Positions 10,101 through 23,419 of a stretch of DNA of 64,000 bases are shown here, one piece after another. Within the stretch, counting starts at the first letter, position 1, and each line of letters begins with the position of its first letter. Both the position numbers and the translations under genes were made by a program. This stretch comes from Caballeronia peredens (GTDB taxonomy: Bacteria; Pseudomonadota; Gammaproteobacteria; Burkholderiales; Burkholderiaceae): assembly GCA_001544595.2 (NCBI GenBank), contig FCOH02000022.1, positions 1 to 64,000 of the forward strand, given 5' to 3'. A model generated the notes under the pieces. That model made no database searches. It saw only the letters and a list, made by a program, of their open reading frames with translations, and was not told where the DNA came from.

Positions 10101-10570
10101 AGACTCGCGATGCCCGCCGCCGACTGGAACAGCACCTGTCCGACATCGCTCGACGCATCCAGAATGCTCTGGCCGCCGCGAATCAGCGCCGTGTGATCGA
10201 GGCAGTACATCTGTTCGAAGAAGCTCTTGTCGGCCGCGCCGAGAAAGCGCGCGAGCGCGTCGGCGGGAAGCGCGTCGCCGTTCGGCGCGGACAGCGACGA
10301 CTTGCGGCTCTTCGTGCGATGAAACGCGAACGTTTCGCCGCCCGCTTCGATCGACGCACCGAGCCGCAAGTCGCTCTGCGGATGGACGAACGCGAGCGGC
10401 GAGCTGTGCGGCATGCCGAAGAGCAACTCGGAGATCGCGTTCTTGATGGTCGATTTACCCGCCTCGTTCGGACCGACGACGAAGTGAAAGTCCTGTTCCG
10501 CCGCCGGAAACCCGATGGCGTGATCCGTGAATTTTCCGTAGCGAATGAGTTCGAGCTTGCCGATGCGCAT
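7109..10570 (-). CDS. yhaN: SbcC/Rad50-like AAA ATPase, YhaN family
   Basis: 1153 residues. An N-terminal P-loop GPNEAGKST lies near residues 34-42, followed by a very long charged coiled-coil region. The C-terminal ATPase half has signature [19 protein letters not shown], Walker [15 protein letters not shown] and the H-loop LSHHDHL. This is the SMC/Rad50 architecture, but no CxxC zinc hook is visible in the coiled coil, which fits YhaN rather than SbcC or Rad50. The partner nuclease yhaO lies immediately upstream with two bases between its stop and this start. The pair is expected to process DNA ends; direct evidence for YhaN in Gram-negatives is thin. Gene name by family. Confidence 0.85.
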   Translation of the reverse strand: MRIGKLELIRYGKFTDHAIGFPAAEQDFHFVVGPNEAGKSTIKNAISELLFGMPHSSPLAFVHPQSDLRLGASIEAGGETFAFHRTKSRKSSLSAPNGDALPADALARFLGAADKSFFEQMYCLDHTALIRGGQSILDASSDVGQVLFQSAAGIASLGDVRQRLADEADRLWAKRKSGDRAYYIGLRQFDEATAELKTASVRTAQWRRAHGAVEEAEEKRREQDAHRAELEAQRGKLERVRRVAPYLNVWREKSAELRELGDVVDLPANAEATLQNALTRLATAQGALDVHAKAAEQLNPDLSTIRIDHALLAAQTRIRALDATRERCTQHAADIARLELEVAGRLRQIAQDGAQLGWPQDESGVRRTMPGALALQTVTSLMLERGGLELAARNAQQAADECAAQIGTLSAKLAALASGDVPPRLRAALRAAQKYRDTGAAKERLDDARRDAQHTLDAAIASLGRWSRPVDALKTMTLPAAERIAALRAQRLELASRLTHATDRAKEAQDTLHATRGELDELVEAHDVVTGDQVHAARASRDAAWTAIRSGDVALDDGAPGFENALHAADRLADRQLGSVGHTTQLAALKRRAASEASTLARREESVREAELALTTFDDAWRTLAAQSQVADMPLDDAPSWLASRDKALLAAQTLDARTAELARESADADARRDELARHLSEAGAHADTRAGLDMLCDLAEAHIAAIDEATVTRRNVAVQLDEARAEHIARQGAANAAREAYERWQREWSAAIAKAGLANVADSQAAAEAAIDLVKKIGEQLTQIDTTRTGQIDVMRAALAALDADASQLARELDESLTALAADAVATELSARLDRACAAHAEQERLKKEYASAKEQVSRTRAEVEAAKATLRPLYDLARVETPDALQALIAQSQKKRELVAAVDDTRAALIKGGDGLTLDELVAEVEGADMPAVQAELSRIGAALSESVRIASDSATTLDAARRELAAISGEANAARAEAKRQEALAAMADAAERFVKVETASTLLKWAIDRYRERRQGPMLSRASAIFSELTLGTFSRLVVDYDRQPMALSAVRASGEHVEIGGMSEGTRDQLYLALRLAALEEHGEKASALPFVADDLFINFDDGRARAGLRVLAQIAKRTQVIFLSHHDHLLEIVREVFGPQVNVRYMG

Positions 10571-10572
10571 GC

Positions 10573-11829
10573 TTACTCCGCGTCCGCCAGTTGCGCGATC
10601 AGGCCGGAGCGCACTTCGCTCACCAGCTTTGCGAGTTCGCCGTTGCGCACGTGTTCGAGTTCGGGCACGGACTTCTGCAACTCGGCCGGCGCCTGCAATG
10701 CGAGCGCAATGAGTTTTTCCTTCAGCATGCTCAGAAATTCCGGGTCGGATTCGGCTTCGATCAGAAGGCCGTGCAGATCGGCGAGCGCGTCGACGCGGCC
10801 GGAAGCGGGCTCGCTGTGCGCGATCGGCTCGGTCGCGATCTTCACTTTTTCGAGCCAGAGCCGGTCGTGGCTGATGGCCGCGATCTGCGCGAGCACTTCC
10901 GCGCGCAGTTGCGCTTCCAGCCCGAAGAGCGCGCCGTGCGCCTGCGTCGCGCCGGTGATCGTCACGCGCACGGCGTGCGGCACGGACGACGCCGCGGCTT
11001 CGACGAGTGTTTCGAGCGCGCGCCCGACCGCGAGCGCGACTTCATCGAGCGTGGCCGCCTGCGACGCATCCACGGTGACGGATTCCCAGCGCAATACATC
11101 GATGAAAAGCCGCTCGACGCTGACCTCTTCCGTCTCCGATACGCTCACGATCACCGCGCCGCGCCGGCCCGTTTCGCGAATGTTGCGCCCTTGCAGATTG
11201 CCCGGAAACACGATGGTCGACGCTTCCTGCCAGATGGCGTACTCGTGCACGTGCCCGAGCGCCCAGTAGTGATATTGCTTGGCGTGCAACTCGGCGATGG
11301 AGCACGGCGCGTAAGTCGCGTGCATCGAACTGCCTTCGAGCGCGGTATGCAGCACGCCGATATTGAAATAACCCTCGACCGGCGCGGGATACGCGGTGAC
11401 GAGATTCGTCGTGACCGCTTTCTCCCTGAAGCTGTGGCCGTGCAGCGCGACCTTCAGACCGTCGATGCGAAACGTCTGCGGCTTGCGCGTGGAAAACGTG
11501 TAGACGTTGTCGGGCAATTGCAGTTGCGTCGTCATTTCGCTTTCGGCGTCGTGATTGCCGAACAGCACGTAGACCGGAATGCCCGCGCGGCGCAGCCGAC
11601 CCATTTCGCGGCAAAAGAAGATGCCGGTGTTGTAGTCGCGCCAGGTGCCGTCGTAGAGATCGCCCGCGATGACCATGAAGTCCACCGCCTCCTCGACCGC
11701 GATATCGACGAGCTTCGCGAACGCCTCGCGCGATGCGCTGCGCAGCATCTCGGCGGGCGCGTCGGCGTAGGCGGCGAGCCCGTGTAACGGGCTGTCGAGA
11801 TGAATGTCCGCCGCGTGAATGAAGCGCAT
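10573..11829 (-). CDS. yhaO: DNA repair metallophosphatase/exonuclease, SbcD-like (YhaO)
   Basis: 418 residues. The N-terminal calcineurin-like phosphoesterase domain shows its metal motifs in order: FIHAADIHLDS, VIAGDLYDG, LFGNHDAES, LHGHSF and WALGHVHEY. A C-terminal capping region of about 150 residues follows. The ATG at 11829 is chosen because MRFIHAADIH begins the fold and a GGAGA site lies just upstream; a longer frame to 11934 lacks one. It is translated together with yhaN (two-base gap). Expected role: Mn-dependent nuclease subunit acting with the YhaN ATPase on broken or structured DNA. Confidence 0.87.
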   Translation of the reverse strand: MRFIHAADIHLDSPLHGLAAYADAPAEMLRSASREAFAKLVDIAVEEAVDFMVIAGDLYDGTWRDYNTGIFFCREMGRLRRAGIPVYVLFGNHDAESEMTTQLQLPDNVYTFSTRKPQTFRIDGLKVALHGHSFREKAVTTNLVTAYPAPVEGYFNIGVLHTALEGSSMHATYAPCSIAELHAKQYHYWALGHVHEYAIWQEASTIVFPGNLQGRNIRETGRRGAVIVSVSETEEVSVERLFIDVLRWESVTVDASQAATLDEVALAVGRALETLVEAAASSVPHAVRVTITGATQAHGALFGLEAQLRAEVLAQIAAISHDRLWLEKVKIATEPIAHSEPASGRVDALADLHGLLIEAESDPEFLSMLKEKLIALALQAPAELQKSVPELEHVRNGELAKLVSEVRSGLIAQLADAE

Positions 11830-12027
11830 GCGCTGTCTCCGTTGAGGATGTTTGCCGCCCGGATTCGGAGCATCGGGGACGACGATCATAGCAGCCGATC
11901 GGGACACATCGCGTCCCGTTTTCGGGCTGTCCACGGACTGTTCAATGAGCCCGACCGGGACGCCGGATGTCCCGCCGCGCCGCCAGAATCAACCGCTCGG
12001 ATTCAACGCGACACGAGGCCAAAAACG

Positions 12028-12282
12028 ATGAACGAAACACTCGAACGAGACGCTGCCCTGACGAGCCCTTACACCGCGAGAAATGTCGATGCCGCGATCA
12101 GGCATCTGGAGCGCGTCCTGTCGGCGGAGGGCGCGAATTCGCTGTTCGGCCAGACCTACTGGCGCACGCGCGTGCAACAGGTGAGCGCGACGCGCGGCCT
12201 GCAGCGCGAGCAGCGCGCGCGGCTGGAGCGCCTGATGAAACGGCTCGCGGATGCCTGCAGCGTTCAGCCTTGCGAGCGCTGA
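12028..12282 (+). CDS. Small conserved-looking hypothetical protein
   Basis: 84 residues, highly charged and mostly helical in composition ([53 protein letters not shown], quoted only as residues 23-75 in outline: Leu/Arg/Glu-rich with a central FGQTYWR). There is no signal peptide, membrane segment or cysteine pair apart from one near the end. The ATG follows an A-rich stretch. The 3' end overlaps the 3' end of convergent rsmA by 19 bases. I do not recognise a function. Codon use looks native, so I think it is real. Confidence 0.6.
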   Translation: MNETLERDAALTSPYTARNVDAAIRHLERVLSAEGANSLFGQTYWRTRVQQVSATRGLQREQRARLERLMKRLADACSVQPCER

Positions 12283-13079
12283 ACCGCTTGCGCCAGCGCC
12301 ACGAATTCCGCCACCGGCACTTCTTCGGCGCGGCGCGTGAGGTCGAAGCCGAGCGCATCGAAATCGATCCTGTCGCGATAGGCCGCGAGATTGTTGCGCA
12401 ACACCTTGCGACGTTGCGCGAACGCAGCCTTCACGACGTCCGACAGCACGGTTTCATCGACGTCCGGCAATTCGTGCGGCGCGAACGGAATCATGCGCAC
12501 GATCGCGGAGTTCACCTTCGGCGGCGGCTGGAACGATTCGGGCGGCACGTCGAGCATCTTGTCCATCGCGTAGCGGTATTGCAGCATCACGGAGAGACGC
12601 CCGTAGTCCTTGCTCGCGGGCTCCGCGATCATGCGCTCGACCACTTCGTCCTGCAGCATGAAATGCTGGTCGATGACCTTCGGCGCGAACGCCGTGAGAT
12701 GAAACAGCAGCGGGCTCGAAATGTTGTACGGCAAATTGCCGACGATGCGCAGCGTAGGCTTTTCGCCTTCGAGCGCGAGCGCGCCGAAATCGAAGTCGAG
12801 CGCGTCGGCGGAATGCACGACGAGCAGCGCGCCGAAGCGCTTTTCCAGCCGCCCGATGAGATCGCGGTCCAGCTCGACCGCATGCAGCGGCGACTCGGGC
12901 GTGGCCACGCGGCCGATCAGCGGCTCGGTGAGCGCGGCGAGCCCCGGCCCGATCTCGACCATGCGTTCGCCGCGTTGCGGCGCGATGGTGTCGACGATCG
13001 AATCGATCACGCCCTGATCGACGAGAAAATTCTGCCCGAAGCGCTTGCGCGCGAAATGGCCTTGATGTTTGGTCGGCAT
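12264..13079 (-). CDS. rsmA: 16S rRNA dimethyladenosine transferase
   Basis: 271 residues, the usual length for KsgA/RsmA. It begins with the typical [11 protein letters not shown] segment. The SAM site [11 protein letters not shown] is near residues 41-51, and the catalytic NLPYN motif at residues 115-119. The enzyme dimethylates the two adjacent adenines in the 3' helix of 16S rRNA late in 30S assembly. It is the last gene of the lptD-surA-pdxA-rsmA run, 33 bases after pdxA, an arrangement shared with many proteobacteria. Confidence 0.97.
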   Translation of the reverse strand: MPTKHQGHFARKRFGQNFLVDQGVIDSIVDTIAPQRGERMVEIGPGLAALTEPLIGRVATPESPLHAVELDRDLIGRLEKRFGALLVVHSADALDFDFGALALEGEKPTLRIVGNLPYNISSPLLFHLTAFAPKVIDQHFMLQDEVVERMIAEPASKDYGRLSVMLQYRYAMDKMLDVPPESFQPPPKVNSAIVRMIPFAPHELPDVDETVLSDVVKAAFAQRRKVLRNNLAAYRDRIDFDALGFDLTRRAEEVPVAEFVALAQAVQRSQG

Positions 13080-13112
13080 ACTCGTTTGAATGAGGCAGTC
13101 GCGCGGCGCGAT

Positions 13113-14093
13113 TTACGCTGCGCGTTTGTGACGGGCCATCGTCACGGCGGCGTCGATCGCGGCGATCATGCTGCCCGCGTCCGCGCGGCCCGTGCCGGCG
13201 AGATCGAGCGCCGTGCCGTGATCGACCGACGTACGGATGATCGGCAAGCCGAGCGTCACGTTGATGCCTTCGCCGAAGGTCGCGTATTTCAGCACCGGCA
13301 GGCCCTGGTCGTGGAACATGGCGAGCACGCAATCGGCGTCTTTCAGATAGCGCGGCTGGAACAGGGTATCGGCGGGAAACGGACCGGGCGCGTCGATACC
13401 GCGCGCGCGGGCGCGTTCGAGCGCGGGCGCGATGACGTCGATTTCCTCGCGGCCGAGATAGCCGTTTTCGCCCGCATGCGGATTGAGCCCGGTCACGAGA
13501 ATGCGCGGCGCGGCAAGGCCGAAATGCGCACGCAGATCGTGATCGATGATTGCGAGCGTTTCGACCAGGCCGTCGACGCTGAGCGCGGCGGAGACGTCTT
13601 TCAGCGGCAGATGCGTGGTCGCGAGCGCGACGCGCAGCGGGCGCTCGCCCGAACCCGCGAGCATCATGACGACGCGCGGCGTATTCGTGCGCTCGGCGAG
13701 ATATTCGGTGTGGCCGGTGAAGGGAACGCCGGCATCGTTGATGGTGCTTTTCTGCAGCGGCGCGGTGACGATCGCGTCGAAACGGCCGGAAAGCGCGCCG
13801 TCGATGGCGGCATCGAGCAGGCCGAGCACGTAGCGCCCGTTGGCCGCGTTCAGCTTGCCCGGCTCGGCGGGAACGGCCAGCGGCCGATGTTCGATCTCGA
13901 TTGAAGCGTCCGCCGCCGGCCAGTGCGCGCCGGCGCGCGCTTGCAGCAACGCACGGTCGCCGAGCACGGTGAAGCGCGCGTGCGGCCAGCGCTCGTGCGC
14001 CTGCCGGAGCGCGGCCGCCGTCAGTTCCGGACCGACACCGGCCGGCTCGCCTGTCGTAATGGCGATGGCGAGCGGACGGGCGGCGGTGCTCAT
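13113..14093 (-). CDS. pdxA: 4-hydroxythreonine-4-phosphate dehydrogenase
   Basis: 326 residues from ATG 14093. Signature segments are [13 protein letters not shown] at the N-terminus, [23 protein letters not shown] in the middle, and the metal-binding [10 protein letters not shown] near residue 275. The enzyme oxidises 4-phosphohydroxythreonine in pyridoxal phosphate synthesis. A longer frame exists upstream but runs into surA and lacks PdxA similarity. The start is four bases from the surA stop, so the two are translationally linked. Confidence 0.96.
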   Translation of the reverse strand: MSTAARPLAIAITTGEPAGVGPELTAAALRQAHERWPHARFTVLGDRALLQARAGAHWPAADASIEIEHRPLAVPAEPGKLNAANGRYVLGLLDAAIDGALSGRFDAIVTAPLQKSTINDAGVPFTGHTEYLAERTNTPRVVMMLAGSGERPLRVALATTHLPLKDVSAALSVDGLVETLAIIDHDLRAHFGLAAPRILVTGLNPHAGENGYLGREEIDVIAPALERARARGIDAPGPFPADTLFQPRYLKDADCVLAMFHDQGLPVLKYATFGEGINVTLGLPIIRTSVDHGTALDLAGTGRADAGSMIAAIDAAVTMARHKRAA

Positions 14094-14097
14094 GTGC

Positions 14098-15459
14098 TTA
14101 CTGCGGCTGGGCCGCGACGCCCTTGTATTGCACGTAGGCGGTGTCGCGCAGTTCGCGCAGCCAGTCGGAATAGGCCTGCTCGGCCTTGCGCTGGCCAATC
14201 GCCTGACGCGCGATGTCGAGCTGTTGCGTGGCCGAACCTTCCGCTTCGCGACGGCCCAGCACCTGAATCAGGTGATAGCCGTACTCGCTGCGCACCGGAT
14301 CGCTGACCGCGTTGTCCTGCAGGCTGTTCATGGCGCGCTCGAACTCGGGCACGGTTTCGCCCGGGCTGATCCAGCCGAGATCGCCGCCCTGCGAGGCCGA
14401 GCCGTCCTGCGAATAGGTGCGTGCGAAGTTGGCGAAGTCGCCGCCCGAAAGCACTTGCTGCTTGATGTCGAGCAGTTTCTGACGCGCGGCCTGCTCCGAC
14501 ATGCCGTCCGACACGCGCAGCAGAATGTGGCGCACGTGCGTCTGCACGAGCTTGGGCGCGTCGGCGGCCGTGCCCTGGCTCGCGCGGCGATCCACCAGCT
14601 TGATGACCTCGAAGCCGCCGCTCGTACGCAGGAGCGTCGGCGCGACCTGGCCCGGACGCAGCGTCGCCACCGCGCTCACGATGCCCGGCGGCAACGAACC
14701 CGGCGTGCGGAAACCGAGATCGCCGCCCTTGCTCGCGTCGGTGTCCTGCGAATTGTCTTTCGCGAGTTTCGCGAAGTCGTCGCCGTTCAGCGCCTGCTTG
14801 AGCACGGCGTCGGCCTTGCTCTGCACCGCGTTCACGTCGGACTCGGGCGCATCCTGCGCGACCTTGAACATGATGTGCTGCAGACGCAGATCGCTCGTGT
14901 TGCGCGCGCCCGGGCCGCGCTGGCTCGCGATGTAGTTCGCCACTTCGCCGTCGGACACGGTGACCTTGCTGTCCACTTCCTTCTCGCGCAGCTTGGAGAG
15001 CGTGAGCTCGGTGCGGGCGTCGCGCATGAACGTGGCCCAGGGCACGCCCTGCGCCTCGATGCGCGAACGGTAGACTTCGAGCGTCATCTGGTTCTGCTGG
15101 GCGAGACGCGTCAGCGTGCGGTTCACGGTGGCGTCGTCGATATTGATGCCGTCTTCCTTCGCTTTCTGAAGCTGGATGCGTTCGAGCACCATCTGATCGA
15201 GCACCTGCCGCTGCAACTGGTCGGCGGGCGGCACGGGCGCATTCTGCTGCTGCAGACGCTTGGCGATCAGCGCCGAGCGTTCCTCCAGCTCGCGCCGCGT
15301 GATGACGCCGTCGTTCACCACGGCGACGACGGAATCGGCGATCTGCGCATTGCCGCGGTTCGACAACGCCTGCGCACCGGCCGGCGTACTCAGGATCAAC
15401 GCGGCAGCGAGCGCGCCCGCTGCGACTGCCGTCGATCGAAACAAATTCACGTTTGCCAC
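14098..15459 (-). CDS. surA: Periplasmic chaperone/peptidyl-prolyl isomerase SurA
   Basis: 453 residues from the GTG at 15459, chosen because GGAG lies five bases upstream and the protein then starts with a clean signal peptide ([20 protein letters not shown], cleaved near AGAQA). A GTG at 15486 is possible but has no ribosome site. The N-terminal SurA region ([20 protein letters not shown]) is followed by two parvulin domains, starting near [12 protein letters not shown] and [12 protein letters not shown]. It escorts outer-membrane proteins, including LptD encoded just upstream, to the Bam complex. Confidence 0.95.
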   Translation of the reverse strand: MANVNLFRSTAVAAGALAAALILSTPAGAQALSNRGNAQIADSVVAVVNDGVITRRELEERSALIAKRLQQQNAPVPPADQLQRQVLDQMVLERIQLQKAKEDGINIDDATVNRTLTRLAQQNQMTLEVYRSRIEAQGVPWATFMRDARTELTLSKLREKEVDSKVTVSDGEVANYIASQRGPGARNTSDLRLQHIMFKVAQDAPESDVNAVQSKADAVLKQALNGDDFAKLAKDNSQDTDASKGGDLGFRTPGSLPPGIVSAVATLRPGQVAPTLLRTSGGFEVIKLVDRRASQGTAADAPKLVQTHVRHILLRVSDGMSEQAARQKLLDIKQQVLSGGDFANFARTYSQDGSASQGGDLGWISPGETVPEFERAMNSLQDNAVSDPVRSEYGYHLIQVLGRREAEGSATQQLDIARQAIGQRKAEQAYSDWLRELRDTAYVQYKGVAAQPQ

Positions 15460-15610
15460 AGATACTCCATCAATTACCAGCTTCACCCGTTCGCGTGATG
15501 CGTGTGTGTGCTGCGTGTGTGTGCCACCTGAGCGCGACGACCGGCGCCGCTGTTTACTACGTGTTCTTCGACGCCGCGCCGAAACGTTCGTTCCGGCTTC
15601 ACTTCCGGCC

Positions 15611-18001
15611 TCACTCGTAATCGCTGTAGCGGGCGAGCGGCGGCGGCGGAGCCGGCGGCGACTGATAACCCGCGACGCTCGCGCGGAACGCGCTGACGAG
15701 TCCGTTGTCGACGTTCGACAAGCCCTTGAAGGTCAGCTGCGCGAGGACACGCGTGCCCGACGAAGGCTGGCCCTGCGTGTTCACGCCGTTGGCGTAGCGC
15801 TGCATGCCGAAGCCGAACGCCCAGCAGTCGGCATCGTACTGGAAGCCCACGAGCCCGTCGACGAGACGATGGCTCGCGAGATCATAGTTCACGCGGCCGA
15901 CGGCGTAGAGGCGATTCGTGAGCGGCCATTCACCGGATATCAGAATCTGGTTGATCGGCTCGTTGACCAGCGTGGTCTGGTTCGAGCGCGTGTACCGGTA
16001 GCCGACGTTGATGACCTTGCGTTCGGCGGGGCTGAATGCAAAACCCACGCTCGAGCGCACGAGCTGGTTGTTGTCGACATTATATTGGAACGCAGTTTCC
16101 GAAGCGAAACCAGCGCCCAGCTTGATGGCCGCGCCCGCGATCAGGTCCGAGTGCTTCGCCTGCTCCGGCAACTGGCCCGGCGTGATCGTGACGCGCTGGC
16201 TCTGGAAGTAGTACTGCTGCGCGATGACGAAACGCGCGCGTTCGTCGCCCGTCGCCGGGTTGATGAAGCGCGTGGTCAGGCCGGCGGTGACGCGGTTCGC
16301 GTCCGCGACGCGGTCGTTGCCGACGAACGTGTTCGGCGTGTAGATCTCGGCGAGCCCGAAGTCGGCCTCGGCGGTATCGAAGATCGGCGCGAAATCCTGA
16401 TTGTGATACGGCGTGTAGACGTAATAGAGCCGCGGCTCGAGCGTCTGAATGTAGTCCTGGCCGAAGAGCCGCACCGAGCGGTCGAACACGAGGCCCGTGT
16501 CGAAGCTGAGGGTCGGGATCGACTCGGTGAAGTTCTTGGGTTGCCCGGCCACCGGCGGCGACGAACCCGCGACCTGCGTGGTCGCGATATGGCTCAGATC
16601 GTACGACGCGAAGTGCCACTGCACCTTCGGCGTGATGAAATAGCCCGGCGCGTTGATCCCGTAGCTCAGGTACGGATTGAAGTACAGCCGGTTGCCGTCG
16701 GTGGCGCCGTCCGTCGTGATCGTGAAACGCGTGGCGTCGAGTTCCGCGCCGTAATCGAAGCCGCCGACGTTGTACTTGTTGTACTGCACGTTCACCTGCG
16801 GCTCGCGCGCATACGGCGGAACCGACGGCTGCAGCGTCTGCCAGCGCTGCTCGCGGGCAAGCACTGTCCATGGGCCGTTGTTGTACGTCAGCCCTGCTTC
16901 CTGCTGATACAGCAACTGCGTGCCGTTCAGGAACTGATTCGACGCGTTGCCCAGGTCTTCCGGATATTGATCGTCCGAAACCTTGTTGTAGTTGACGTAG
17001 CCGCCGAAGCCGCCGCCGAAATTCTGCCGGTGCTGCCAGAAGATCGCGTAGCGGTTCGTGTGCGTCACCCGGTCGTTCGGCAGGTAGTCGCCGGTAAACG
17101 AGCCCGAATACGTCGGTGACAGGTAGCGGTAGGTCGCTTCGCCCAGCACGCCGCGCTTTGTCATGATGCGCGGCGTGACGGTCAGATCGCGGTTCGGCGC
17201 GATGTTGAAATAATACGGAATCGTCGCTTCGAAACCGGTCGTCGAACTGAGCGAGAACGTCGGCGGCAACAGGCCGCTGCGGCGGTCGCCCGTCAGCGGA
17301 AACGACAGCCACGGGCTCGCGAACACCGGCACGCCCTGGAAGAACAGCACGCCGTTATGCGCGATGCCTTCCTCGGCGCCGGTGTCGAAATCGAACGACG
17401 TGCCCTTGATGTACCACGCCGGATCGGTCTCGCATGCGCACGCCGTGTACGTGCCGTGATCGATGCGCGCGCGCTCGCTGTCGATCATGTCGGCGCGCTC
17501 GGCGCTGCCTGAGCCGCCCGTCAGATTGAAGCGGTATTTCGGGTTCGTCATGAACCCTTCGTTCGCCTCGACCTTGAGGTGCGCTTCCGGACCGATGAAC
17601 GACACGCCGTTGTTGATCAACCTGACATTGCCGAAAGCATCGGCCATGTCCGTGTCCTGATCGTAGTGCAGCGCGTCGGACTTGATGACTGTCACCGTGC
17701 GGCGCACCTCGGCCGAGCCCTTCGCGGCCAGATCTTCGTCGGAAGTGCCGGTGGCCTTGTCGCTCAGCAGGAAGGTCGAGGGCTGCTGGCCGCTCTGCAG
17801 CGGGCGCTCCTCGAGTTGCGGCGCGAGACGCAGGCTTTCGGCGCCGTCGAGCGGCGCGGGATAGGCGGCATCGCCCACGAGCTGCGCGTGGGCGAGTGCG
17901 GGCATCAGGCCCGGAACGGATAGAAGCGCGACGACGAGCCGCCGCCTGCGTGGCTGAGCGTCGCTTTTGATCTTCGATACGGGAAACTGTCGTGGCGGCA
18001 T
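15611..18001 (-). CDS. lptD: LPS-assembly outer-membrane protein LptD
   Basis: 796 residues from ATG 18001, where the protein begins MPPRQF as in relatives. A signal peptide follows ([22 protein letters not shown]). About residues 90-230 are the periplasmic OstA/LptA-like jellyroll ([20 protein letters not shown]), and the remaining C-terminal part is the beta-barrel, ending YSDYE. Cysteines visible at YTACACET and DADCWAF are candidates for the structural disulfides. With LptE (30524-31126 here) it inserts lipopolysaccharide into the outer leaflet. It heads the lptD-surA-pdxA-rsmA group and diverges from amgK. Confidence 0.96.
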   Translation of the reverse strand: MPPRQFPVSKIKSDAQPRRRRLVVALLSVPGLMPALAHAQLVGDAAYPAPLDGAESLRLAPQLEERPLQSGQQPSTFLLSDKATGTSDEDLAAKGSAEVRRTVTVIKSDALHYDQDTDMADAFGNVRLINNGVSFIGPEAHLKVEANEGFMTNPKYRFNLTGGSGSAERADMIDSERARIDHGTYTACACETDPAWYIKGTSFDFDTGAEEGIAHNGVLFFQGVPVFASPWLSFPLTGDRRSGLLPPTFSLSSTTGFEATIPYYFNIAPNRDLTVTPRIMTKRGVLGEATYRYLSPTYSGSFTGDYLPNDRVTHTNRYAIFWQHRQNFGGGFGGYVNYNKVSDDQYPEDLGNASNQFLNGTQLLYQQEAGLTYNNGPWTVLAREQRWQTLQPSVPPYAREPQVNVQYNKYNVGGFDYGAELDATRFTITTDGATDGNRLYFNPYLSYGINAPGYFITPKVQWHFASYDLSHIATTQVAGSSPPVAGQPKNFTESIPTLSFDTGLVFDRSVRLFGQDYIQTLEPRLYYVYTPYHNQDFAPIFDTAEADFGLAEIYTPNTFVGNDRVADANRVTAGLTTRFINPATGDERARFVIAQQYYFQSQRVTITPGQLPEQAKHSDLIAGAAIKLGAGFASETAFQYNVDNNQLVRSSVGFAFSPAERKVINVGYRYTRSNQTTLVNEPINQILISGEWPLTNRLYAVGRVNYDLASHRLVDGLVGFQYDADCWAFGFGMQRYANGVNTQGQPSSGTRVLAQLTFKGLSNVDNGLVSAFRASVAGYQSPPAPPPPLARYSDYE

Positions 18002-18218
18002 GTATGGGTGGCGGTTCGATCCCGTTCGCATCCCATCCGCTCGATGCCGCCGGGCAGGCGGCCGCGTCGTTACCGCAGTCGAACTTGACGGTCCGTTGCT
18101 GAGCAATTGAATCGAACGGTGACGCTCACAGTCGTCGGGGGCCTGGCGCCAGGCGTGAAACGGATCGCATAAAAAGTCGTGGGGTATTATATGGCAAGAT
18201 GTTTCGCCCCTCGAATTT

Positions 18219-19244
18219 ATGACGCACATTCCTTCCGACGCCCGCCTGGATCAACTCGACGCCTGGCTTCAAACGCTCGCCGGCCGCTACCGGCTGAACG
18301 TCGCGAGTCTCGCCCCCGCCTCCGCCGATGCAAGCTTTCGCCGCTATTTCCGGCTCGACAGCGCGGCGGAGTTCGGCAAGACGCTCATTGCCGTCGATGC
18401 GCCGCCGCCCGAAAAATGCCGCGAGTTCGTGCAGGTCGCCGGGCTGCTGGACGCCGCGAACGTGCACGTGCCGAAAATCCTGGAAGCCGATTTCGATGCC
18501 GGTTTCATGCTCGTGACCGATCTCGGCACGACAACCTACATCTCCGTGCTCGACGAGAAGAACGCCCGTCCGCTAATGCGCGCGGCCGTCGACACATTGA
18601 TCCGCTTTCAGCAGAGCGCGCGCGAAGGCGTGCTGCCGCCGTTCGACGAAGCCTTCCTGCGCCGCGAGATGGAACTCATGCCGGAATGGTTCATCGGCCG
18701 CCATCTGGGCCGCGAAGTCACCGCCGATGAGCGCAAGACCCTCGACGAAACCTTCACGCTGCTCGCGCAGAGCGCGCTCGCGCAGCCGCAGACCTTCATG
18801 CTGCGCGACTTCATGCCGCGCAATCTGATGGTGTGCGAGCCGAATCCCGGCGTGCTCGACTTTCAGGACGCGGTGTTCGGCCCGATCACTTACGACATGG
18901 CCTCGCTGATGCGCGACGCCTTCATCAGCTGGGACGAGGAGTTTCAGCTCGACTGCATCGCGTATTACTGGGAGCGCGCGAAAAAGGCGGGACTTCCCGT
19001 CGATGCCGATTTCGGCGAGTTCTATCGCCAGCTCGAATGGATGGGCCTGCAGCGCCACATCAAGGTGCTCGGGCTGTTCGCGCGCATTCATTATCGCGAC
19101 GGCAAGCCGCGCTATCTCGCCGATCTGCCGCGTTTCATGGGCTATGCGCGCCGGGTCGCGGAACGCTACGCACCGCTCTGGCCGTTCGCGCGGCTGCTCG
19201 ATTCGCTGGAAGGCCGGGCGGTCGAGGTCGGCTATACCTTCTGA
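18219..19244 (+). CDS. amgK: N-acetylmuramate/N-acetylglucosamine kinase AmgK
   Basis: 341 residues with an aminoglycoside-phosphotransferase kinase fold: nucleotide region FRRYFRLDS near residue 40, hinge region near LVTDLG (98-103), catalytic loop [10 protein letters not shown] near 195-204 and metal-binding LDFQDA near 213-218. AmgK phosphorylates MurNAc at the anomeric position in the peptidoglycan recycling route that bypasses early UDP-MurNAc synthesis. murU follows after seven bases, which supports this call over a general aminoglycoside kinase. A TATTAT -10-like hexamer lies about 30 bases upstream of the start, in the gap shared with lptD. Confidence 0.93.
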   Translation: MTHIPSDARLDQLDAWLQTLAGRYRLNVASLAPASADASFRRYFRLDSAAEFGKTLIAVDAPPPEKCREFVQVAGLLDAANVHVPKILEADFDAGFMLVTDLGTTTYISVLDEKNARPLMRAAVDTLIRFQQSAREGVLPPFDEAFLRREMELMPEWFIGRHLGREVTADERKTLDETFTLLAQSALAQPQTFMLRDFMPRNLMVCEPNPGVLDFQDAVFGPITYDMASLMRDAFISWDEEFQLDCIAYYWERAKKAGLPVDADFGEFYRQLEWMGLQRHIKVLGLFARIHYRDGKPRYLADLPRFMGYARRVAERYAPLWPFARLLDSLEGRAVEVGYTF

Positions 19245-19251
19245 CATCAAG

Positions 19252-21445
<2,194 letters not shown>

Positions 21446-21489
21446 AGCGTGGCGACGTCGTTGCGGCGTCGCTGCACGCCGTCATAAAG

Positions 21490-21519
21490 AAGGCCCCGCG
21501 TCTCGCGACGCGGGGCCTT
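21490..21519 (+). terminator. Rho-independent terminator after purB
   Basis: AAGGCCCCGCGTC and its exact complement form a 13-base-pair stem around TCGC, followed by TTTGTCTT. It lies between convergent purB and gntK, so it may serve both. Confidence 0.85.
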
Positions 21520-21549
21520 TGTCTTGCGGCAGCGGAAACGAATGCGCGC

Positions 21550-22044
21550 TCAGCGCGTCTTCAGTTCCTCGACCACGATCTCGACGATTTCCTCAGGCGA
21601 GTTTTCGATGCTCACGACGATCGCCTCGTCCGTGCCCGGCGGCTCGAGCGTGTCGAGCTGGCTCTGCAGCAGCTTCGGATCGAAGAAATGGCCGGTGCGC
21701 GTCGCGAGCCGCTCGTGCAGCACTTCGAACGTGCCTTCCAGATAGACGAAGCAGACGTCGCGGTCGCCGGCGCGCAGCACGTCGCGATAGGAGCGCTTCA
21801 GCGACGAACAGGTGAACACCGCGGTCTCGCCCGCGCGCTGCTTCTCCTCGATCGCCGCGCGGATGGTTTTGAGCCACGGCCAGCGGTCGTCGTCGGTCAG
21901 AGGGATGCCCTGGTGCATCTTCTCCTTGTTGGCGGCGCTGTGAAACGCGTCGCCGTCCGTGAACGAGCATTGCAGGCGCTCCGCCAGCAACTCGCCGATG
22001 CGGGTCTTGCCGGCGCCCGACACACCCATCGCGATCAGAATCAT
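21550..22044 (-). CDS. gntK: Gluconokinase
   Basis: 164 residues. P-loop MGVSGAGKT at residues 6-14, then the gluconate-kinase segment DGDAFHSAANKEKMHQGIPLTDDDR. It phosphorylates D-gluconate to 6-phosphogluconate, the substrate of Edd. It is the last gene of the edd-eda-gntP-gntK run, ten bases after gntP. Confidence 0.96.
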   Translation of the reverse strand: MILIAMGVSGAGKTRIGELLAERLQCSFTDGDAFHSAANKEKMHQGIPLTDDDRWPWLKTIRAAIEEKQRAGETAVFTCSSLKRSYRDVLRAGDRDVCFVYLEGTFEVLHERLATRTGHFFDPKLLQSQLDTLEPPGTDEAIVVSIENSPEEIVEIVVEELKTR

Positions 22045-22054
22045 CGAAGTCTCC

Positions 22055-23419
22055 TTACACGACCGCCGCGAGCGCGAAGGTCAAACCGAGTCCCATCAGG
22101 GAAATGATGGTTTCGAGCAACGACCAGGTCTTGAACGTCTGTCCGACCGTCATCCCGAAATACTCTTTGATCAGCCAGAAGCCGCCGTCGTTCACATGCG
22201 AGAAGATCAGCGAGCCGGAGCCGGTGGCGAGCACCAGCAGTTCCGGGCTCGTATGACCGCCTGCGGCAGCCGCGATCGGCGCGACGATGCCGCACGCGGT
22301 CGTCATCGCGACCGTCGCCGAACCGGTGGCGAGGCGGATCAGCGCGGCGACGAACCAGCCGAGCAAGAGCGGCGAAAGATTCGCCTGCGAAGCAGTCGCG
22401 ACGATTTGCTGCGAAATGCCGCTGTCGCGCAGCACCTGCCCGAAGCCGCCGCCCGCGCCGACGATCAGCGTGATGCCCGCGATCGGCGCAAGACATTCGC
22501 CGCAGAACTTCTGAATTTGCTCGCGGTTGAAGCCACGCTTCGCGCCGAAGGTCCAGAAGCTGACCAGCACGGCGATCAGCAGCGCCATATCCGACTGGCC
22601 GATGAAGCGCAGCAGATCGTTCGGCAGCGTCTTCGGCGTGAAGACCAGATCCGCCCAACTGCCGACGAGCATCAGGATCACCGGCAGCAGGATGGTGAAC
22701 AACGTGATGCCGAAGCTCGGCAGTTCGCGCTTCACCGCAGTGTCGCCGTGTTTTTCGGTGAACTGGTCGGCGAGCGCGTTGGTGTCAGGCAGCTTGATGT
22801 ACTTGCTGATCAGAAGCGCAAATAACGGGCCCGCGACGATGGCCGTCGGCACGCCGACGATCAGCCCGTAGGCGATCGTCTTGCCGATGTCCGCGTGATA
22901 TTGCTGGACCGCGAGCAGCGCGGCCGGGTGCGGCGGAATCAGGCCGTGCACGACCGAGAGGCCCGCGACCATCGGCAGGCCGATCAGCAGCAGCGACTTG
23001 CCGGTGCGCTTGGCGACGTTGAACGCGATCGGAATGAGCAGCACGAAGCCGACTTCGAAGAACACCGGCAAGCCGACGATGATCGCGACGACCATCATCG
23101 CCCAGTGAATGTTCTTCTCGCCGAACAGATTGATCAGCGTATTGGCGACGCGCTCGGCGCCGCCGGATTCGGCCATCATCTTGCCGAGCATCGTGCCGAG
23201 ACCCACAACGACGGCAATGTGGCCGAGCGTGTTGCCGTTGCCGGTTTCGAACGATTTGACGATCTTGTCCATCGGCATGCCGACCGCTAGCGCGAGCAGC
23301 ACGGACACGATCATGAGGACGAGGAACGGATAGACCTTATAGCGCGCGATCATCACGATCAGAACCGCGATCGCGATCACCGCGTAGAGCAACAGCATGC
23401 TCCCGTGGACGGCTGGCAT
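22055..23419 (-). CDS. gntP: Gluconate:H+ symporter, GntP family
   Basis: 454 residues, strongly hydrophobic with about 12 or more membrane segments. The ATG at 23419 has an ideal AGGAGG four bases upstream; a longer frame to 23509 does not look coding. GntP-family blocks include GNGNTLGHIAVVVGLGTMLGKMMAESG and HGLIPPHPAALLAVQQ. It imports gluconate for the kinase encoded next. Whether it is closer to GntT, GntU or GntP of enteric bacteria cannot be decided by eye. Confidence 0.93.
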   Translation of the reverse strand: MPAVHGSMLLLYAVIAIAVLIVMIARYKVYPFLVLMIVSVLLALAVGMPMDKIVKSFETGNGNTLGHIAVVVGLGTMLGKMMAESGGAERVANTLINLFGEKNIHWAMMVVAIIVGLPVFFEVGFVLLIPIAFNVAKRTGKSLLLIGLPMVAGLSVVHGLIPPHPAALLAVQQYHADIGKTIAYGLIVGVPTAIVAGPLFALLISKYIKLPDTNALADQFTEKHGDTAVKRELPSFGITLFTILLPVILMLVGSWADLVFTPKTLPNDLLRFIGQSDMALLIAVLVSFWTFGAKRGFNREQIQKFCGECLAPIAGITLIVGAGGGFGQVLRDSGISQQIVATASQANLSPLLLGWFVAALIRLATGSATVAMTTACGIVAPIAAAAGGHTSPELLVLATGSGSLIFSHVNDGGFWLIKEYFGMTVGQTFKTWSLLETIISLMGLGLTFALAAVV

